Assembly (NCBI RefSeq): GCF_022985175.1 | Contig: NC_066876.1 | Coordinates: forward strand, 8,797,167 to 8,861,166 | Reading direction: 5' to 3' | DNA from: Labeo rohita | Lineage: Eukaryota > Chordata > Actinopteri > Cypriniformes > Cyprinidae | DNA: 64,000 nucleotides | Shown: one piece after another, positions 13,331 through 26,977 of the stretch | Position numbering within the stretch: position 1 is the stretch's first letter | How the letters are laid out: each line of letters begins with the position of its first letter | Translations under genes and position numbers: made by a program | Notes under the pieces: generated by a model | Databases searched by the model: none | Told to the model about the DNA's origin: nothing | What the model saw: the letters and a program-made list of their open reading frames with translations, nothing else

Positions 13331-14144
13331 ATTTATTTTTTTTTTTCACTCAGTGGCAGAAATGGGCTTCCATAGAAGCTTCATATTGAAGCTAGTCTCT
13401 GCTCTCAACTTGCACCTGTCCAAAAAATGTATTTTAATCTTTTTAATCTTTAATTTTTTAATCAATAAAGTCAGAGTATCATTATAGCAGTTTGCCTTAA
13501 GCCATGTGTTATGTTGCAGTTTCTTTTTAAAATGAAAGTTTTACTGTTACTCGCCAAAGGTAATTTTCAATTACATTAAATATCATTTGCCAAAATTCTA
13601 AGTAGAGCACATAAAGCTTAACATTCTGGATCCAGAAATAAAAATTATTAGTTAAATTGTTTTTTATAAAAATTGATTTATAAATATAGATCTTTGAGCT
13701 CTGAGGTTGTTAAGTGAAGCCACAAATTAGTGTGATTTCAACTTAAAAAAGAAAAAAAGTCATATTTAATTGCCAAATTCCTGGTCAAGAAAAACACTAC
13801 TCATAGTCCAAAAGAGAGATCCAGTAATCACAGAAGTCTCTGTGAATTAAACCATTAAACCAGCTACTTGTTTTTTTGTTTGTTTTGTTTTGTTTTGATA
13901 ATTTGCTTCTAAATATTTAGAAATAAACTTGGTTTAGCTCATAGATCTTTATTAAAAAATGTTTTGAAATCCCAGCACAGCCGCTAAAAAAAGGGCAATC
14001 CAGTCTCATGAAAAGCATAACAATTTTATGAGGAGGGGATTTTGTATAAATTTGTATGTGATTTGTGGAGAAGTGTACAATTATTAGAAAGAAAGTAACC
14101 ATGAAGCTAACTGTCTGTGGGACGTAAGCAGATTGTATAAAAAC

Positions 14145-14483
14145 TAGGGCCGTTAATCGCATTAATCGCATACAAAATAAAAGTTTGAGTTTGTCTAATG
14201 TATTTGTGTACTGTGTGCAATTATTATGTATATATAAATATACACAAATTAATGTATATATTTAAGAGAAATACGTTATGTACAAAATATTTTTATTTCT
14301 ATATAATATCAATTATATAACAATTATAATAAATACATATACTTGTAAATATTTCTTAAATATATACATGAATGTGTTTGTATTTATATATACATGATAA
14401 TTACACACAGTACACACATACTAGGCAAACTCAAACTTTTATTTTGTATGCGATTAATCACGATTAATCGTTTGACAGACCTA
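14145..14483. mobile_element. Palindromic hAT-like MITE
   Basis: Left CGCATACAAAATAAAAGTTT and right AAACTTTTATTTTGTATGCG are exact inverse blocks. The outer tips are GATTAATCG motifs. The left tip has a short deletion relative to the right. Confidence 0.82.
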
Positions 14484-15281
14484 ATAAAACATTCAAATAA
14501 GATTGTAAAAAATTATATGAATTATCCATCAATGTGCAAATTGTAAAATAGTTATGAATTGCCATGAAAGTGTGTTGACATGTCACTATAGTTTTGATTG
14601 GCTGTGATTTTGTCACTTTGTGCATAGTTTTACTTTCAGTGAGTGCTGAAATATACTTAAGAGGAAACTCAACACAACACAGCTGGTAGGACAATGTCCC
14701 ATATAAACCATAAATCTCCATCAAGAGTTGAAATACTACAAAACGCTATTTGAGGTCAATGCCGTGATTGAAGTGTGTTGTAGCTTTCCTGTCCCACCAT
14801 CTGCATGTTTGAATACCAATCATCATGTCCTTACATAAGGTCTTACTAAGAAAACCGTGTGCTGGGGAAATAATTCAGCAGACTTGGCTTGGGGATTGTA
14901 AGTGATTTAAAGACTAGGATCAAAAATCGTTCTTTACAAATCCTTTGTGAAGTTCACAAAGGTTCGTGGATCCCAACTGTGTGCAACTGCTCCAGAATTA
15001 TAAAGATCCTGTGAAAGGACTTGATGAGTGCAATTTTCTGTCTTGTGTGAACGCATTTCGTGGTGAAACAGGAAGTTGGGCCTGGATGTGTCAAATAGCT
15101 TTTTTTTTTTGCCTTTTTTATACAAAATATGATAAGAAACATAATTATCAAAGTGTACAATCTTTCATTACACTTAAGTAACATTGTTACCTGCAAGGTA
15201 ACTTTTAAGATATATTAAAACTGTAAGGGCACACTCAATGCAATAAAGCATTCTTTTCTTTTTACAAATAACAATAAAAAA

Positions 15282-17193
15282 TATAGCTGCAAGCAGCGAT
15301 TACCGGGATTCAAGCACTTAAGGCATTTAAGCACATAAGGAAAAAGACATTGTGTTAACATGGCTGTAACCGCCTAAATCAATGAGGTAATTTCAATCAG
15401 GTAATTTACCATAGAAATATGATGCTTTTTAACATTTATGACTGTTATAGTGACACCTATGGTCGAATTTCCATAAAATGTTGCATGCTTGTTTAGAATC
15501 ATCTGTCTCATATGCTCACCCAGTTTCATGAAGTTTTGAGTTTTCGTTAAGGATTTATAGGCTTTTGGTTAGAATTGGCCATGCCCCTTTAAAATGACAC
15601 TGTTGTAGTTAACAAAAGTGTAAAGTTCATTTTTTATTATTAATTATAGTTATAGATGGTCCAGAGAATTGTACTGCAGTGGTTTTATTGATATTGATTA
15701 AAAAACGTAGGGCTTGTTTCCCAAAAGTCGTCTTTTTAAATAATCTTGATTATTTAATTAACAATTTGATTTACAGCAGGGTTCTAGAGGAAAAAGTTGT
15801 TCAGAAGAAGGAGATCTATCATATGATACGAAGAACTAGTGTTTGTGTGAATATATCAACATGTTCTGCAATTTAAGATTATTTACCATTGACATATTGT
15901 GTTTTTGAAGTCTTTTTAACTGTTATAGCACCATTTATGATCTAGTCTCTTTTCATGAAACTTTGCCTGCTTGTTGAGAATGATCTGACACATAGTTTCA
16001 CCAAGTTTTGAGTCTTTATTTAGAATTCATATGCTTTTGGGTATATTTGGCCATGCCCCTTTACTAAATGACCCTGTTATAGCTAGTCAAAGGACCGATA
16101 TTTTTTCAATAATTATTGGCCTAGAGAGTCCAGAGAATTGTACTGCAGTGTTTTTTTCTGGATTGAGCTAAAAACCTAGTACTAGTTCGCAAAAGTAGGT
16201 TTTTTACATCTTATTGATCATTTAAGAAATGATTTGATTGACAGCAGTGGTTTTAGAGGCTGTTCGGAATGAGGAGTTCTGTCATATGATGTAAATATCG
16301 TGTCAATGTGCGAAAAACCATACAATGTACAATCAGTTACACTCTTGAAAAATGCAATATCAACCCCCAGAGGCTGATTTCTTTCAAATTTCTAATAGAC
16401 CTTTGCGGCCATGAGTCAAGCAGGCCCACTGAGTTTCGTTCTGACTGGCCTCCGTTAACTTTGTCTAATAGGTGCTCAAACTTCATCTGCCAGTGACGGC
16501 CATGCTTTTTTGAGATATGCAAATGTCCTTATAGACACTTGTAGCACTTTGGACCTTGACCATGCCCAGTGGTTGTCATGTTGATACGACAGATGGTTGC
16601 ATAGTTATAGCCATTTGTAAGGTTTTCTTCATCTTATAGCGCCACCAAGTGGCCAAGCACCACAATTATTTTCCTATGACCTCAGATTAAGCTCTTACAC
16701 AGCTGTTCTGAGTGTGGTGAAGATATCCTATTGCGTTCAGGAGTTATAGGCATATTACTAAAAGTGGCCCTGTCCCTTTCGAATGTTTTAGCGTCCCTTT
16801 GCAGCGGTGAGTTGAAGGTTAAGCTTTTGAGAATTATTGATATTCACTCTCCAGAGAATCATTATGCACTGGTTTGGTTCAGATCGGGCGAAAAACCTAA
16901 GACTAGTTCAGTTCTCAAACTTAGGTTTTTCAAAAAATCCAAAATACCTGAAAATTCTGAATCTGAGTGATTGAGCAATTTCGTACTTTTGACCAGTGTA
17001 GCGCCCCCGTCAGGCATATTGGGGTGAGCTTTGGAGCCGTTGTTGGCAGAGTGAGTACTTCCATCCCTCCAAGTTTCAAGTCTCTATGATTTATGGTTTG
17101 GTCTGCACGATCAGTTTTAAGTGGAGATTGCTGATCCTTGGCCATTCTAACAATTACGAAAGGGTTTCAGAGCTACGCGCTCGACCCCCTAAT
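15282..17193. repeat. Long dispersed fish repeat (TATAGCTGCAAGCAGCGATTA)
   Basis: Starts TATAGCTGCAAGCAGCGAT and ends near CGCTCGACCCCCTAATTA. Contains internal duplications: GGCCATGCCCCTTTA at 15578 and 16049, and CAGAGAATTGTACTGCAGTG at 15661 and 16132. Non-coding. I recognise it as a common teleost interspersed repeat but not its transposition class. Confidence 0.7.
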
Positions 17194-18607
17194 TACACTC
17201 AAGAGCTATAGTATGGTAGTCTACACATCAAATAATTGTGCAGTATGTCTGAGTCAGCGATATTTTTATCTCGAAAAGTCAGTAAATTTTAAATATGTAA
17301 ATGTGCTAAAAGATCATTTTGTCAACTTTAGTAATATACTACCATACTAACACACAGATTAGGAGCTGTAAAGTCCAGATTTCATGAGGTCTTTAATCAC
17401 TCCAGCCGTGCTGACATTGTGGTTCTGCAGCATGTGTGTGTGTGTGTGTGTGATCGCTCCAGACTTTAGGAAGAGAACTCTCCCTGTTCCACATTCCCCA
17501 TCTGAGCGATAAGAGAGTGTCTGTGAGCCGTTGTGTTGATCTTCACACACAGAGAGCACACTTTGCTCTGACCTTTACTCTAGCGGTGTGTGTGTGAGGA
17601 AACAGTGGGTAGAGTCTCTCTTTTCATCACAGTGCTAATGAGGGTTAGGACACGCTAGCCAGGAAACAGCTATTGTTCCCTGTCCAAGAGCACTGCTACT
17701 GGCACACACACGCATTTGTGAGCAGGTTCATTCAACAGTTCACATTCATAGGCTGAAATACTCTACAATATGTCCTATTTACCCTGTCGTCACGCTCTTT
17801 TGTAGTCGCTGGAATTCAAACACGTGTATTTAATAGTGCATAACTTTCTCCTGTGGTCACTTTCTCACCTTCTACCCCTCCGCTGCGCTCCGTATGTTGG
17901 CTCTGACAGCTATTAATGTGTCAGTCACGCAGCACTCAGTAGGCCATACAGATGTGACAGGCCAGCGCATTACTGCATTCTGTCATGCCCGTGTTAATGT
18001 CTTGGTTCCCTGCAAATATATACAGCATATCTGTTATCAAGCTGTGTAATGTTCATATTTATATTCAGCACATGATATCATGCTGCAGCATTGTTTGGTG
18101 TAGTTTCAGCACTGGTGGAGCTTTAATGGATGAAGGATATTATGACAGAGAGGGTGACTGATTGGTCTGTGTAGGAAATTTTGGTTCAATATTAGCCACA
18201 TAATCAACTCAGTATGTTAGTAAAAAGGCTAAAACGTAACTTACAATAATACTTATGCATATATAATAAGAAATGTATATAAGAAATGTAAAGTGTGTAT
18301 ATATAATGTCTGTTTGTGTGTGTGTGTGCGTGTGTGTGCGTAAGCTATAGAAAACATAACAGTACAATACAACATACCTTATAATACACATAAAGTGAAA
18401 TTTGTTTTACTTAAAATGTAATTATTATTATTATATATACAGGTACTGTTTGTAATAATAATAATATTAATCACAATATTCATTTACAAAATTATTTAAA
18501 TAATTTATGTAATTTTTACAATTAAAATTGACATATTATATAAAGCATACAACACATTGAATAATGCACAGACAATAATATTTATTTTTATGTAAAATGT
18601 AATTATA

Positions 18608-18644
<37 letters not shown>

Positions 18645-20064
18645 TAATATTAATGGTAGTAGTTTATAATAACATTTGAATAAAGTTTGTAATTTATAAT
18701 AAAAAAAATTGCCTATTATATAAAGCATACAACATACTTTATAATGCACAGAAAATATTTTTTATATTTTCAAGTTTAATATTTGTACAATTTAATATTT
18801 ATTAATTTTATATAAAATGAATGTTTTTCTTACATATATGCACACACACACACATTATAATGTATATATACATTATATATATATATATATATGCCAGGAA
18901 TAACTGAAGAGTTTGTTTGCAAAAACAGATAACTCAGTGAAGTCATGTTTTTTTTTTTTTTTTTTTTTTTTAATTATGTTATAATGTTTCATTGTGTTTT
19001 ATTGTGTTAGTTAGCTGTATTTTGTAGTTATTTATACTTAATCAAAATAAACCAAATGCAGTTTGATTGAGGTTAATTGGAATGCACAATGAAAATACAT
19101 GATTTTTTAAAATAGTTATCTGTTTTTGCAAATGAACTGAATGATTTACAGTCAGCATGAAATTAAAATTGATTAAATTTAAAATTTAATTAAATTAAAA
19201 TTTAATGCACAGTCTTTCATGTAACTGTTAAAGATTATATAATCTCTAAGAAAAATGATTCTTTGGTCTTCCTTTGAGGATGTTAAAAGATGGTTGTGCT
19301 CTTATGAAACTTGAGCTGACTTTTATCATCCTCTAAATTCCCTCGTGTGAATCCATATTTTGATGGGAGAATATGCTGATAAGTGCTTTAACACATGGAC
19401 AAAAGAAAACACAGAGATCCAGGCCAGGACAGAAGCGGCATGAAACACTACCTTCAAAGCTTGTACTGGAAACGAGTATTTACGGTTTGACTTGTGAAGG
19501 TGTAAATTCACTGTGGAAAGAGTCACTTTAAAAGCCTTCACTATTTAAAGAGAGCATCTCCACTTTCTCCTCTGATGTGTGTCTGTTTTCTCTGCTTAGG
19601 GGATCTGTCTCCATTTTGTGCCTGAGGACCAGGTGTGGTTTGAGATATGGTTTAAAAAATGCAGGAAATTTCCTTCTTTCTCAAACAGAGACAGGACAAA
19701 GAAAACTATGTTGAAGGCAGGAGAAGGGTCTTGTGGTCAATGTTCATGGTTCATGTTATTTTATGCTGATATGAACTGGTGGTTTTTGGTCTCCAGTAAT
19801 GGTCGACATAAACAAACATGCAACTTCCTTTTCTTTCAAAGCACATGTACATATTTATTCATCTTATCTATCTCCTTTATTTAAGCATGTTATGTACAGA
19901 AAATGAAGGCAAAAATACAATTTATTGCTCAAATGAAGGAAAAGGGGAAAGGGGTTGCTGTTTAAACAGAAACAGAAAAGTGTAATCCATGGGAAATGTA
20001 CTCTAATATACCAGTACATGTAAGTTGATCTGCTCAAAGATCTCTGTGTTTGTCTGTTTCTCAG
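17194..20064. other. No gene recognised; AT-rich with microsatellites
   Basis: Includes (GT)n near 17433-17452 and 18313-18340, (TTA)n at 18605-18640, (TA)n at 18860-18892, and a fold-back pair TTTGCAAAAACAGATAACT (18916-18934) with its complement at 19114-19132, about 180 bp apart. 17380-18180 is less repetitive. No exon found before 20065. Confidence 0.55.
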
Positions 20065-20136
20065 GGATCTCAGGAATAACTTGATCAGCACCATCATGCC
20101 TGGAGCCTTTCTGGGTCTCCCAGCTCTTCGAAAACT
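20065..20136 (+). CDS. adgra2: adgra2 LRR exon (first one found)
   Basis: A 72-nt exon between a TTTCTCAG acceptor and a GTAAGT donor, encoding one leucine-rich repeat (DLRNNLISTIMPGAFLGL, then PALRKL). The 72-nt length and the split codon at both ends match the two LRR exons downstream. The codon begun by an upstream exon shows that at least one earlier exon exists. Confidence 0.88.
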
Positions 20137-23100
20137 GTAAGTACACCTTAAAATCATAATCTGCTATCATAACAGGACACCAGTTACACATTTTATCAAT
20201 AATGTGGCAGTAATTGCATTAACTTTCACTTACAAAACCGTTTAACTGATAGTGGCCGTTCACACAGAAAGTGTTTTTCCATTCCAGTGTGCTAGTTTTC
20301 CATTGCTTTTCAGTGTAAATGCATGCTGGACAGATGTGTATGACCATTGCTTCTTGCATCTTTTGCAGCACCTCACAAATGAGCGCTGTGTTTTAACCCT
20401 TTTCCCTGCTAGTGTTTTTGAAAAAAGTTGCCAGCCACAACCTGCATTTTTTGTTTTTATCATTTTTACTAAGATTTCATGGCCCCCAGAATATTTTAAT
20501 GTATGAATATCTGATCATGCAATACATCAAAATAAAGAACAGATCCTCTACTTTTAAACAACAACAACCCTAACCAAAAAAAAGATCAAGCATTCTTTTT
20601 TATCAACACTTGAGGTAGGTTTAACACTTGTAGGTAAGCAACATTTTGTGCAAATAGCTGAGAAAATTGCGTTTTTATCAAATACTACACCTGGATCATA
20701 TTCAGTATGGTGATAAATGCAAAGATTGTAGATTCACAGTCAACTCGGTAAGGTAGTTTTCATTTACATGCTGTTTATTGTCGATGATCACAAATTTTTA
20801 TCATATGCATCAGCTTACATATGAGATCGCTCGTTTCTGCATCTTCCTCATCTGTGTTTTTGATCGAGAGATTATATGACAGCAATATGACAGTAAAATC
20901 GTGGAAACCTTGAAAATTCAGGGTTTGGGGAGAAAGCGTTGTCTTATCAATAACGGAAAATTCTGTGTTTGGCGGGGAAGCGTTGTATCATAAATAAAAG
21001 AAAATTCCATGTTTGGTGGGGAAGTGTTGTATGATAAATAATTAAAAATTATGTGTTTGGCGAGAAAGAATTGTATCATAAATAATGGAAAATTCTGTGT
21101 TTGGCGGGGAAGTGTTGTATGATAAATAATCGAAAATTCTGTGTTTGGCGGGGAAGCATTGTATCATAAATAAAAGAAAATTCCATGTTTGGTGGGGAAG
21201 TGTTGTATGATAAATAATCGAAAATTCTGTGTTTGGCGAGAAAGCATTGTATCATAAATAACGGAAAATTCTGTGTTTTGTGGGAAAGCATTGTATCATA
21301 AATAATGGAAAATTCCATGTTTGGCGGGGAAGCATTATCATAAATAATGGAAAAAGTTTTGTGTGGCAGGGAAGCGTGGAAGCATAAATAATGGAAAATT
21401 CCATGTTTTGTAGGGGGGCTTTGTTTCATAAATAATGGAAAATTCCATGTTTGGCGGGGAAGTATTGTAGCATAAATAATGGAAAATTCAGTGTTTGGTG
21501 GGAAAGCGTTGTATCATAAATAAAAGAAAATTCCATGTTTAGTGGGGAAGCATTGTATCATAAATAATGGAAAATTCTGTTTGGTGGGAAAGCGTTGTAT
21601 CATAAATAATGGAAAATTCCATGTTTGGCGGGGAAGCGTTTTAACATAAATAATGGAAAAATTTGTGTTTGGCAGGGAAGCGTTGTATCATAAATAAAAG
21701 AAAATTCCATGTTTGGTGGGGAAGCATTGTATCGTAAATAACGGAAAATTCTGTGTTTGGTGGGAAAGCGTTGTATCATAAATAATGGAAAAATTTGTGT
21801 TTGGCAGGGAAGCGTTGTAGCATAAATAATGGAAAATTCCATGTTTTGTAGGGAGGCTGTGTATCATAAATAATGGAAAATTCCATGTTTGGCGGAGAAG
21901 CGTTGTCTCATAAATAACAGAAAAAAATATGTGTTTGGCGGGGAAGCGTAGTATCATAAATAAGAGAAAATTCAGTGTTTGTTTAGAGTTGTATCATAAC
22001 AAAATGTAAAATTCCATGTTTGGCTGGGAAGCGTTGTCTCATCAACAATGGAAATTTCTGTGTTTGGCGAGGAAACGTTGTATCATAAATAACGGAAAAT
22101 TCCATGTTTGGAGGGAAAGCGTTGCATCATAAATAATGGAAAATTCTGTGTTTGTCAGGGAAGCATTGTATCATAAATAACGGAAAAAGTTCCATGTTTG
22201 GCAGGGAAGCATAGTATCATAAAAAATGGAAAAACATTCCATGTTTGGCAGGAAAGCATTGTTTTAAAAATAAAGAAAAAAATTAAGTGTTTGGCAGGAA
22301 AGCGTAGTATCATATATAAATGAAAAAAAATCTGTGTTTGGCAGGGAAGTGTAGTATCATAAATAACAGAAAATTCCATGTTTGGTGGGAAAGCGCTGTA
22401 TCATAAATAACGGAAAAAAATCCATGTTTGGTGGGAAGGCGTTGTACCATAAATAACGTAAAATTCCATGTTTGGCAGGGAAGCACTGTATCATAAATAA
22501 CAGAAAATTCCATGTTTGGTGGAAAAGCTTTGTATCATAAATAACGGAATTTTTTTTGTATTTGGCAGGGAAGCATAGTATCATAAATAACGGAAAATTC
22601 CATGTTTGGTGTGAAAGCATTTTATCATAAATAACGAAAATATGTCATGTTTGGTGGGGAAGCGCTGTATCATAAATAACGGAAAATTCTGTGTTTGGTG
22701 GGGAAAAAGTTAAGATGGAGTGTCAAGTTAAAAGAATTTCAACTTTTACACACAGCGCTGCTCATCAATGTCAGTTCCAAAACCGTGGACCAATCAGAAG
22801 ACAGAAGGCGGGGCAAGCATTGCGAGCTTTTGTTTACAGTAGCATATTGCCACGGCAACTGTTTTATTTGACGGCAACATGGTGGAGGCATTATGTGCTG
22901 CGCTTTTTAAAAAAAGCATTGTGTTATGTCTCGCGTTTTTAGATACAAAGACGTGTACTGTCTAAACAGGCCCCTTAAACAGTTTTCTTTTTTTTTAAAT
23001 TAAGTGTCAGTTCATATTTTGTGATTTGGTGCAGATGTAATATTGGACTGGGACACTGAAATGAAACATACAGTGGAGATCCAAATTAGAAAACAACCTA

Positions 23101-26100
23101 TAATTTCCTAAATTTCACGGTTACTGCTTAGTCCTATTTGAAGTTATCCTGTCAGGAGTAGAAGGGCAGTTTTTTAAGCATATTTCATGAATTAATTGTA
23201 TTCAGAAGCACAGTATAAAAAACTTTTTTATAAAAAAAAAAGACAAATTATATTTTTCTAAAAGAACTGATCAAAATTAGAGAACACTTACAGATACAAG
23301 TTATTGGTGTTACTCTGGCCCCTGGTGCTAATTTCTATAGTGAAAATTACATATAGACAAACCCTATTCAACTGGTAGCATTCCTTTAATTTTCACTGAG
23401 ACCGCAAGATGGCAGGCCACTCTAAAGTGATTGAAAGCCTGCGGCAGGATGTCCAGATGAAAGCCAAAGGGATGACCCTTTTAGCCACTTCAGGAGAAGC
23501 TGGTCATTCCAAATGTGATTTTTCCAATATTGCAGGTTTTCATTGACACTAATTCATTCAAGTCCCACAAAAAGGCTGGTTGTCCACGTAAGACAAATGC
23601 ACAAGAATACAGGACAATGCGAAGAATGGGGAATCGGTTCAACACTGCAGCTGGAATTGCTTGCCAGTTCAGTGCTGAGCAGGGTCTGGATTTGGGTCTC
23701 AGGACGTTTAAGAGAACTAAAAGTGTACTCTGCAGTGACCAATCCCAAGCCTAGCTCACCTTTGCTGAGGAGCATGTTGTGTGGAGAGAGGAGAACTTGC
23801 CCACAATTCACTTTAGTGATTAGAGCAAGTTTAATTTATTTGGGTCTGATGGGAAACATTTTGAACATTTTGTTTGGTGTCAAACTGAGGAAATCCTGAA
23901 GCCCAAGTGTGTAAAGAAGTCAGTGAAAGGTGGAGGAGGAAGTGTCATGAATTTGGAGATGTTTTCTGCAGCAGGAGTTTGACGGCTTATGCATGGCAGG
24001 GTGAATGCAAATGTTTATCAGAGCCTCCTTCAACAACATGCAGTTCCTTCCCTGCAAGCATCTCCCAATCTAAACACGATTGAAAATCTCTGGAAAATCC
24101 AGAGAAAAAGTTAAGGCTGAGAAACCCACTACAGCTACTAAACTGTGGAAGAGAGTGGACCAAGATCACACCAGCACAGTCTGAGAAATTAGTGATGTCC
24201 TGCAGCCGCAGATGTGTTGAAGTTATTCAAAGCAAAGGGCCTCCACACTTCCTACTAATTTCTGACAGCTGTAACCCTCCAAGATTTTAGTTGTAATCTT
24301 CTTGCGTGCTACAGTGGATACTGTTCTTCAATTTTGATCCACAAAATTAAGTTTTTTTTTTTAAATGCCTTGATTATTTTGTCAAACATGTTAGTAGAAA
24401 AGTGGTATACCTACAGCTAATATTAAAATAGTATTCCTTCAAATTTTGAGTGATTAAAAATGAACAGTATTTCAGAAAAACAATCAAGTATTTATAAATT
24501 GTTCTCTACTTCATTTCTCTACTGCATTTTTTCAGTAGTGTGACAGTAGCTCAGATGTTCTCAAGTCAATACAGAGATGTTTTTTTTTTCCTTTATCCAA
24601 ACATGTGGCATGACAATTACTAATAGAGTGTGCAGTTGCCTTGAAACATATGTGGACACTTAATCTGAACTTGAAGTGTTACACAATATTTACCAAATTT
24701 TTACCAAATGAATATAGCCTTGGTGAGCATAAGTTATATTTATAGCTTTGCTGGTGTATAGTACCTTGACCTGTTTTCTGACATTTTCTGAAGCACAGAT
24801 CCATATGCTTGCTAGAAATGGAACTTGAAATAACACTTGTATCTCATTTACCGTAATCTGTACAGTGACCTATCCAGTAACCGAATTGGCTGTCTGACTT
24901 CAGAAGTGTTCCAGGGACTTACCAACCTCACAAAATTGTAAGTCATGATTTCTGAAACAAATATTTATTGAAATACAAAAACACTGAAGAACACTATCAC
25001 CCTTGGAAGTGTTGCTGCTCCGTATAGGATAACATATGTTTGACAGTTTTGGCTTGGATGTTGATACACGCAGCATCTGTTGCAAATTACGCATTTTATA
25101 ATGTTCTTGTCGTATTTAATTATTGTGAAATGTTTCATTTGTGTTCTTATATTATAGAAACATCTCTGGAAACATCTTTTCCTCTTTGGACCCGCATTTG
25201 TTTGTGGAGTTACACTCTCTAAAGCTGGTGTGAGTTAAAGTGATTGCTGTCATGGTGCTTGTGCTCATTTTGTGTATAGGAACAGATAATCCTGAGTTTT
25301 CTAGCAGGCTGATTTTCAAGGATTTTTTGATCATTTGAATCGCACAAAGCTAAGATTGTGCATATCTGTCTATAATTCACAACTAAGTTCTGTAGAAATG
25401 GTTTAACTGCTATTAAAGGGAGCCTGTGCAGCTGTGCAGCTGTGATGAATGTATCTGATCTCACCCTGTTCCCGTAACCATTAGGGTCATGATTAACACT
25501 TTAGCATGACACTGAGTGGACGTAAAAATGTGTTAAACCAAAACGGTCCATTTCTTAATTTATTTCTGTTTAGATTATGGAGATACAAAATGTGTTTGAA
25601 TATACAAATAAATGGACAGTCTTTTTCTGAACAACTGGTTTTTATCTAATTCTTACCTCCAATTGTGTGCTCCTTAGAAACTTTCATTCTGAGTTCCTGT
25701 CATGTGACTGCGGTTTGCGATGGGTCCCGGGCTTTTTCCGCAGTAGTTCTGCTCGACTCGGGGACGAAACACTTTGTGCGTTTCCCAGAAGACTTCAAAA
25801 TAAACCCCTGCGCCTCCTGAAAGAGAGTGACTTCAGCTGTGGTGAGCAAAATTAATATCAATCTTATACAAGATCATGTTCAGTTATGCACCTACAATAT
25901 GCACATCTGAATGGAAAGTACAAAAACGTGTTTATTTTATAAATATACATACACTCCATATTTATTTTAGTGTGTACAAGAGACTGGGCTAGTTGTCACA
26001 TTTTTATAAACTCCATTGAATATTTCTCAGGTTAGTTTTCTAGCAAAAAAGCAAACCGTTATTTTGGACAAAAAATGTAACATTTGTTGTTATTATTATC

Positions 26101-26517
26101 ATTATTATCATGTTTTTTAATAATAAAATTATTAATAATAATATTATTACAATTATGTATTTGTTTATCTTTTAATAATAACAATAACAATAACAATAAC
26201 AATAACAATAATAATAATAAAATAATCATCATTTTTATTATTATTATTATTATTATAAATAAAACAATTATTTACCATTATTTAATAATAACATTACATA
26301 ATATAATTACATTATTTTATTCTGAATAAATTGTTTTATTCTTTTTAAATAATAATAATAATTATTATTATTGTTAAGAGGGTTTTATTGGAATTTTGAC
26401 TCAAATTATTATCATATAATAATATAAATATATAATTTAAAATAAAATAGTACATAAATTACTATTATTATTATTATCATCACATTATTTATTGTAATAT
26501 TAACAATTATTCTTTAC

Positions 26518-26554
<37 letters not shown>

Positions 26555-26713
26555 TTAAATAATGCAATTATTTGATAATTATGTAATAATAATAATTATT
26601 ATTATAATTATTATTATTATTACAATGATACAATTGATAATTATTTAATAATATTATTACATAATATGTTTATATTATTACTAAAATTATGTATTTATTT
26701 TATTATTTTTTAA

Positions 26714-26769
<56 letters not shown>

Positions 26770-26945
26770 GCTATATATAGACAATTTGAATGATTAGTTT
26801 AATTTTGCTGTGAAGTACATAAATTACTACTATTATTAACACATTATTTATTGTAATATTAACAATTACTCTTTAGATTTTAAACATTATTATTATTATG
26901 ATTATTATTATTATTATATAATTTTAAATAATGCAATTTTTATAT

Positions 26946-26977
<32 letters not shown>

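Noticed and set aside
19594..19700. Possible adgra2 exon after CTGCTTAG at 19.59 kb
   Set aside because: The translation shows no LRR pattern and no suitable donor at 72 nt.
21076..22620. Minus-strand frames of 67-117 codons with repeated FPLFMIQCFPAKHGI-type peptides
   Set aside because: They are translations of the 44-bp minisatellite. The period is not a multiple of three and similar peptides occur in every frame.
23515..23899. 79- and 118-codon frames in the 23-kb region
   Set aside because: They are pieces of a decayed Tc1 transposase and chance extensions, not an independent gene.
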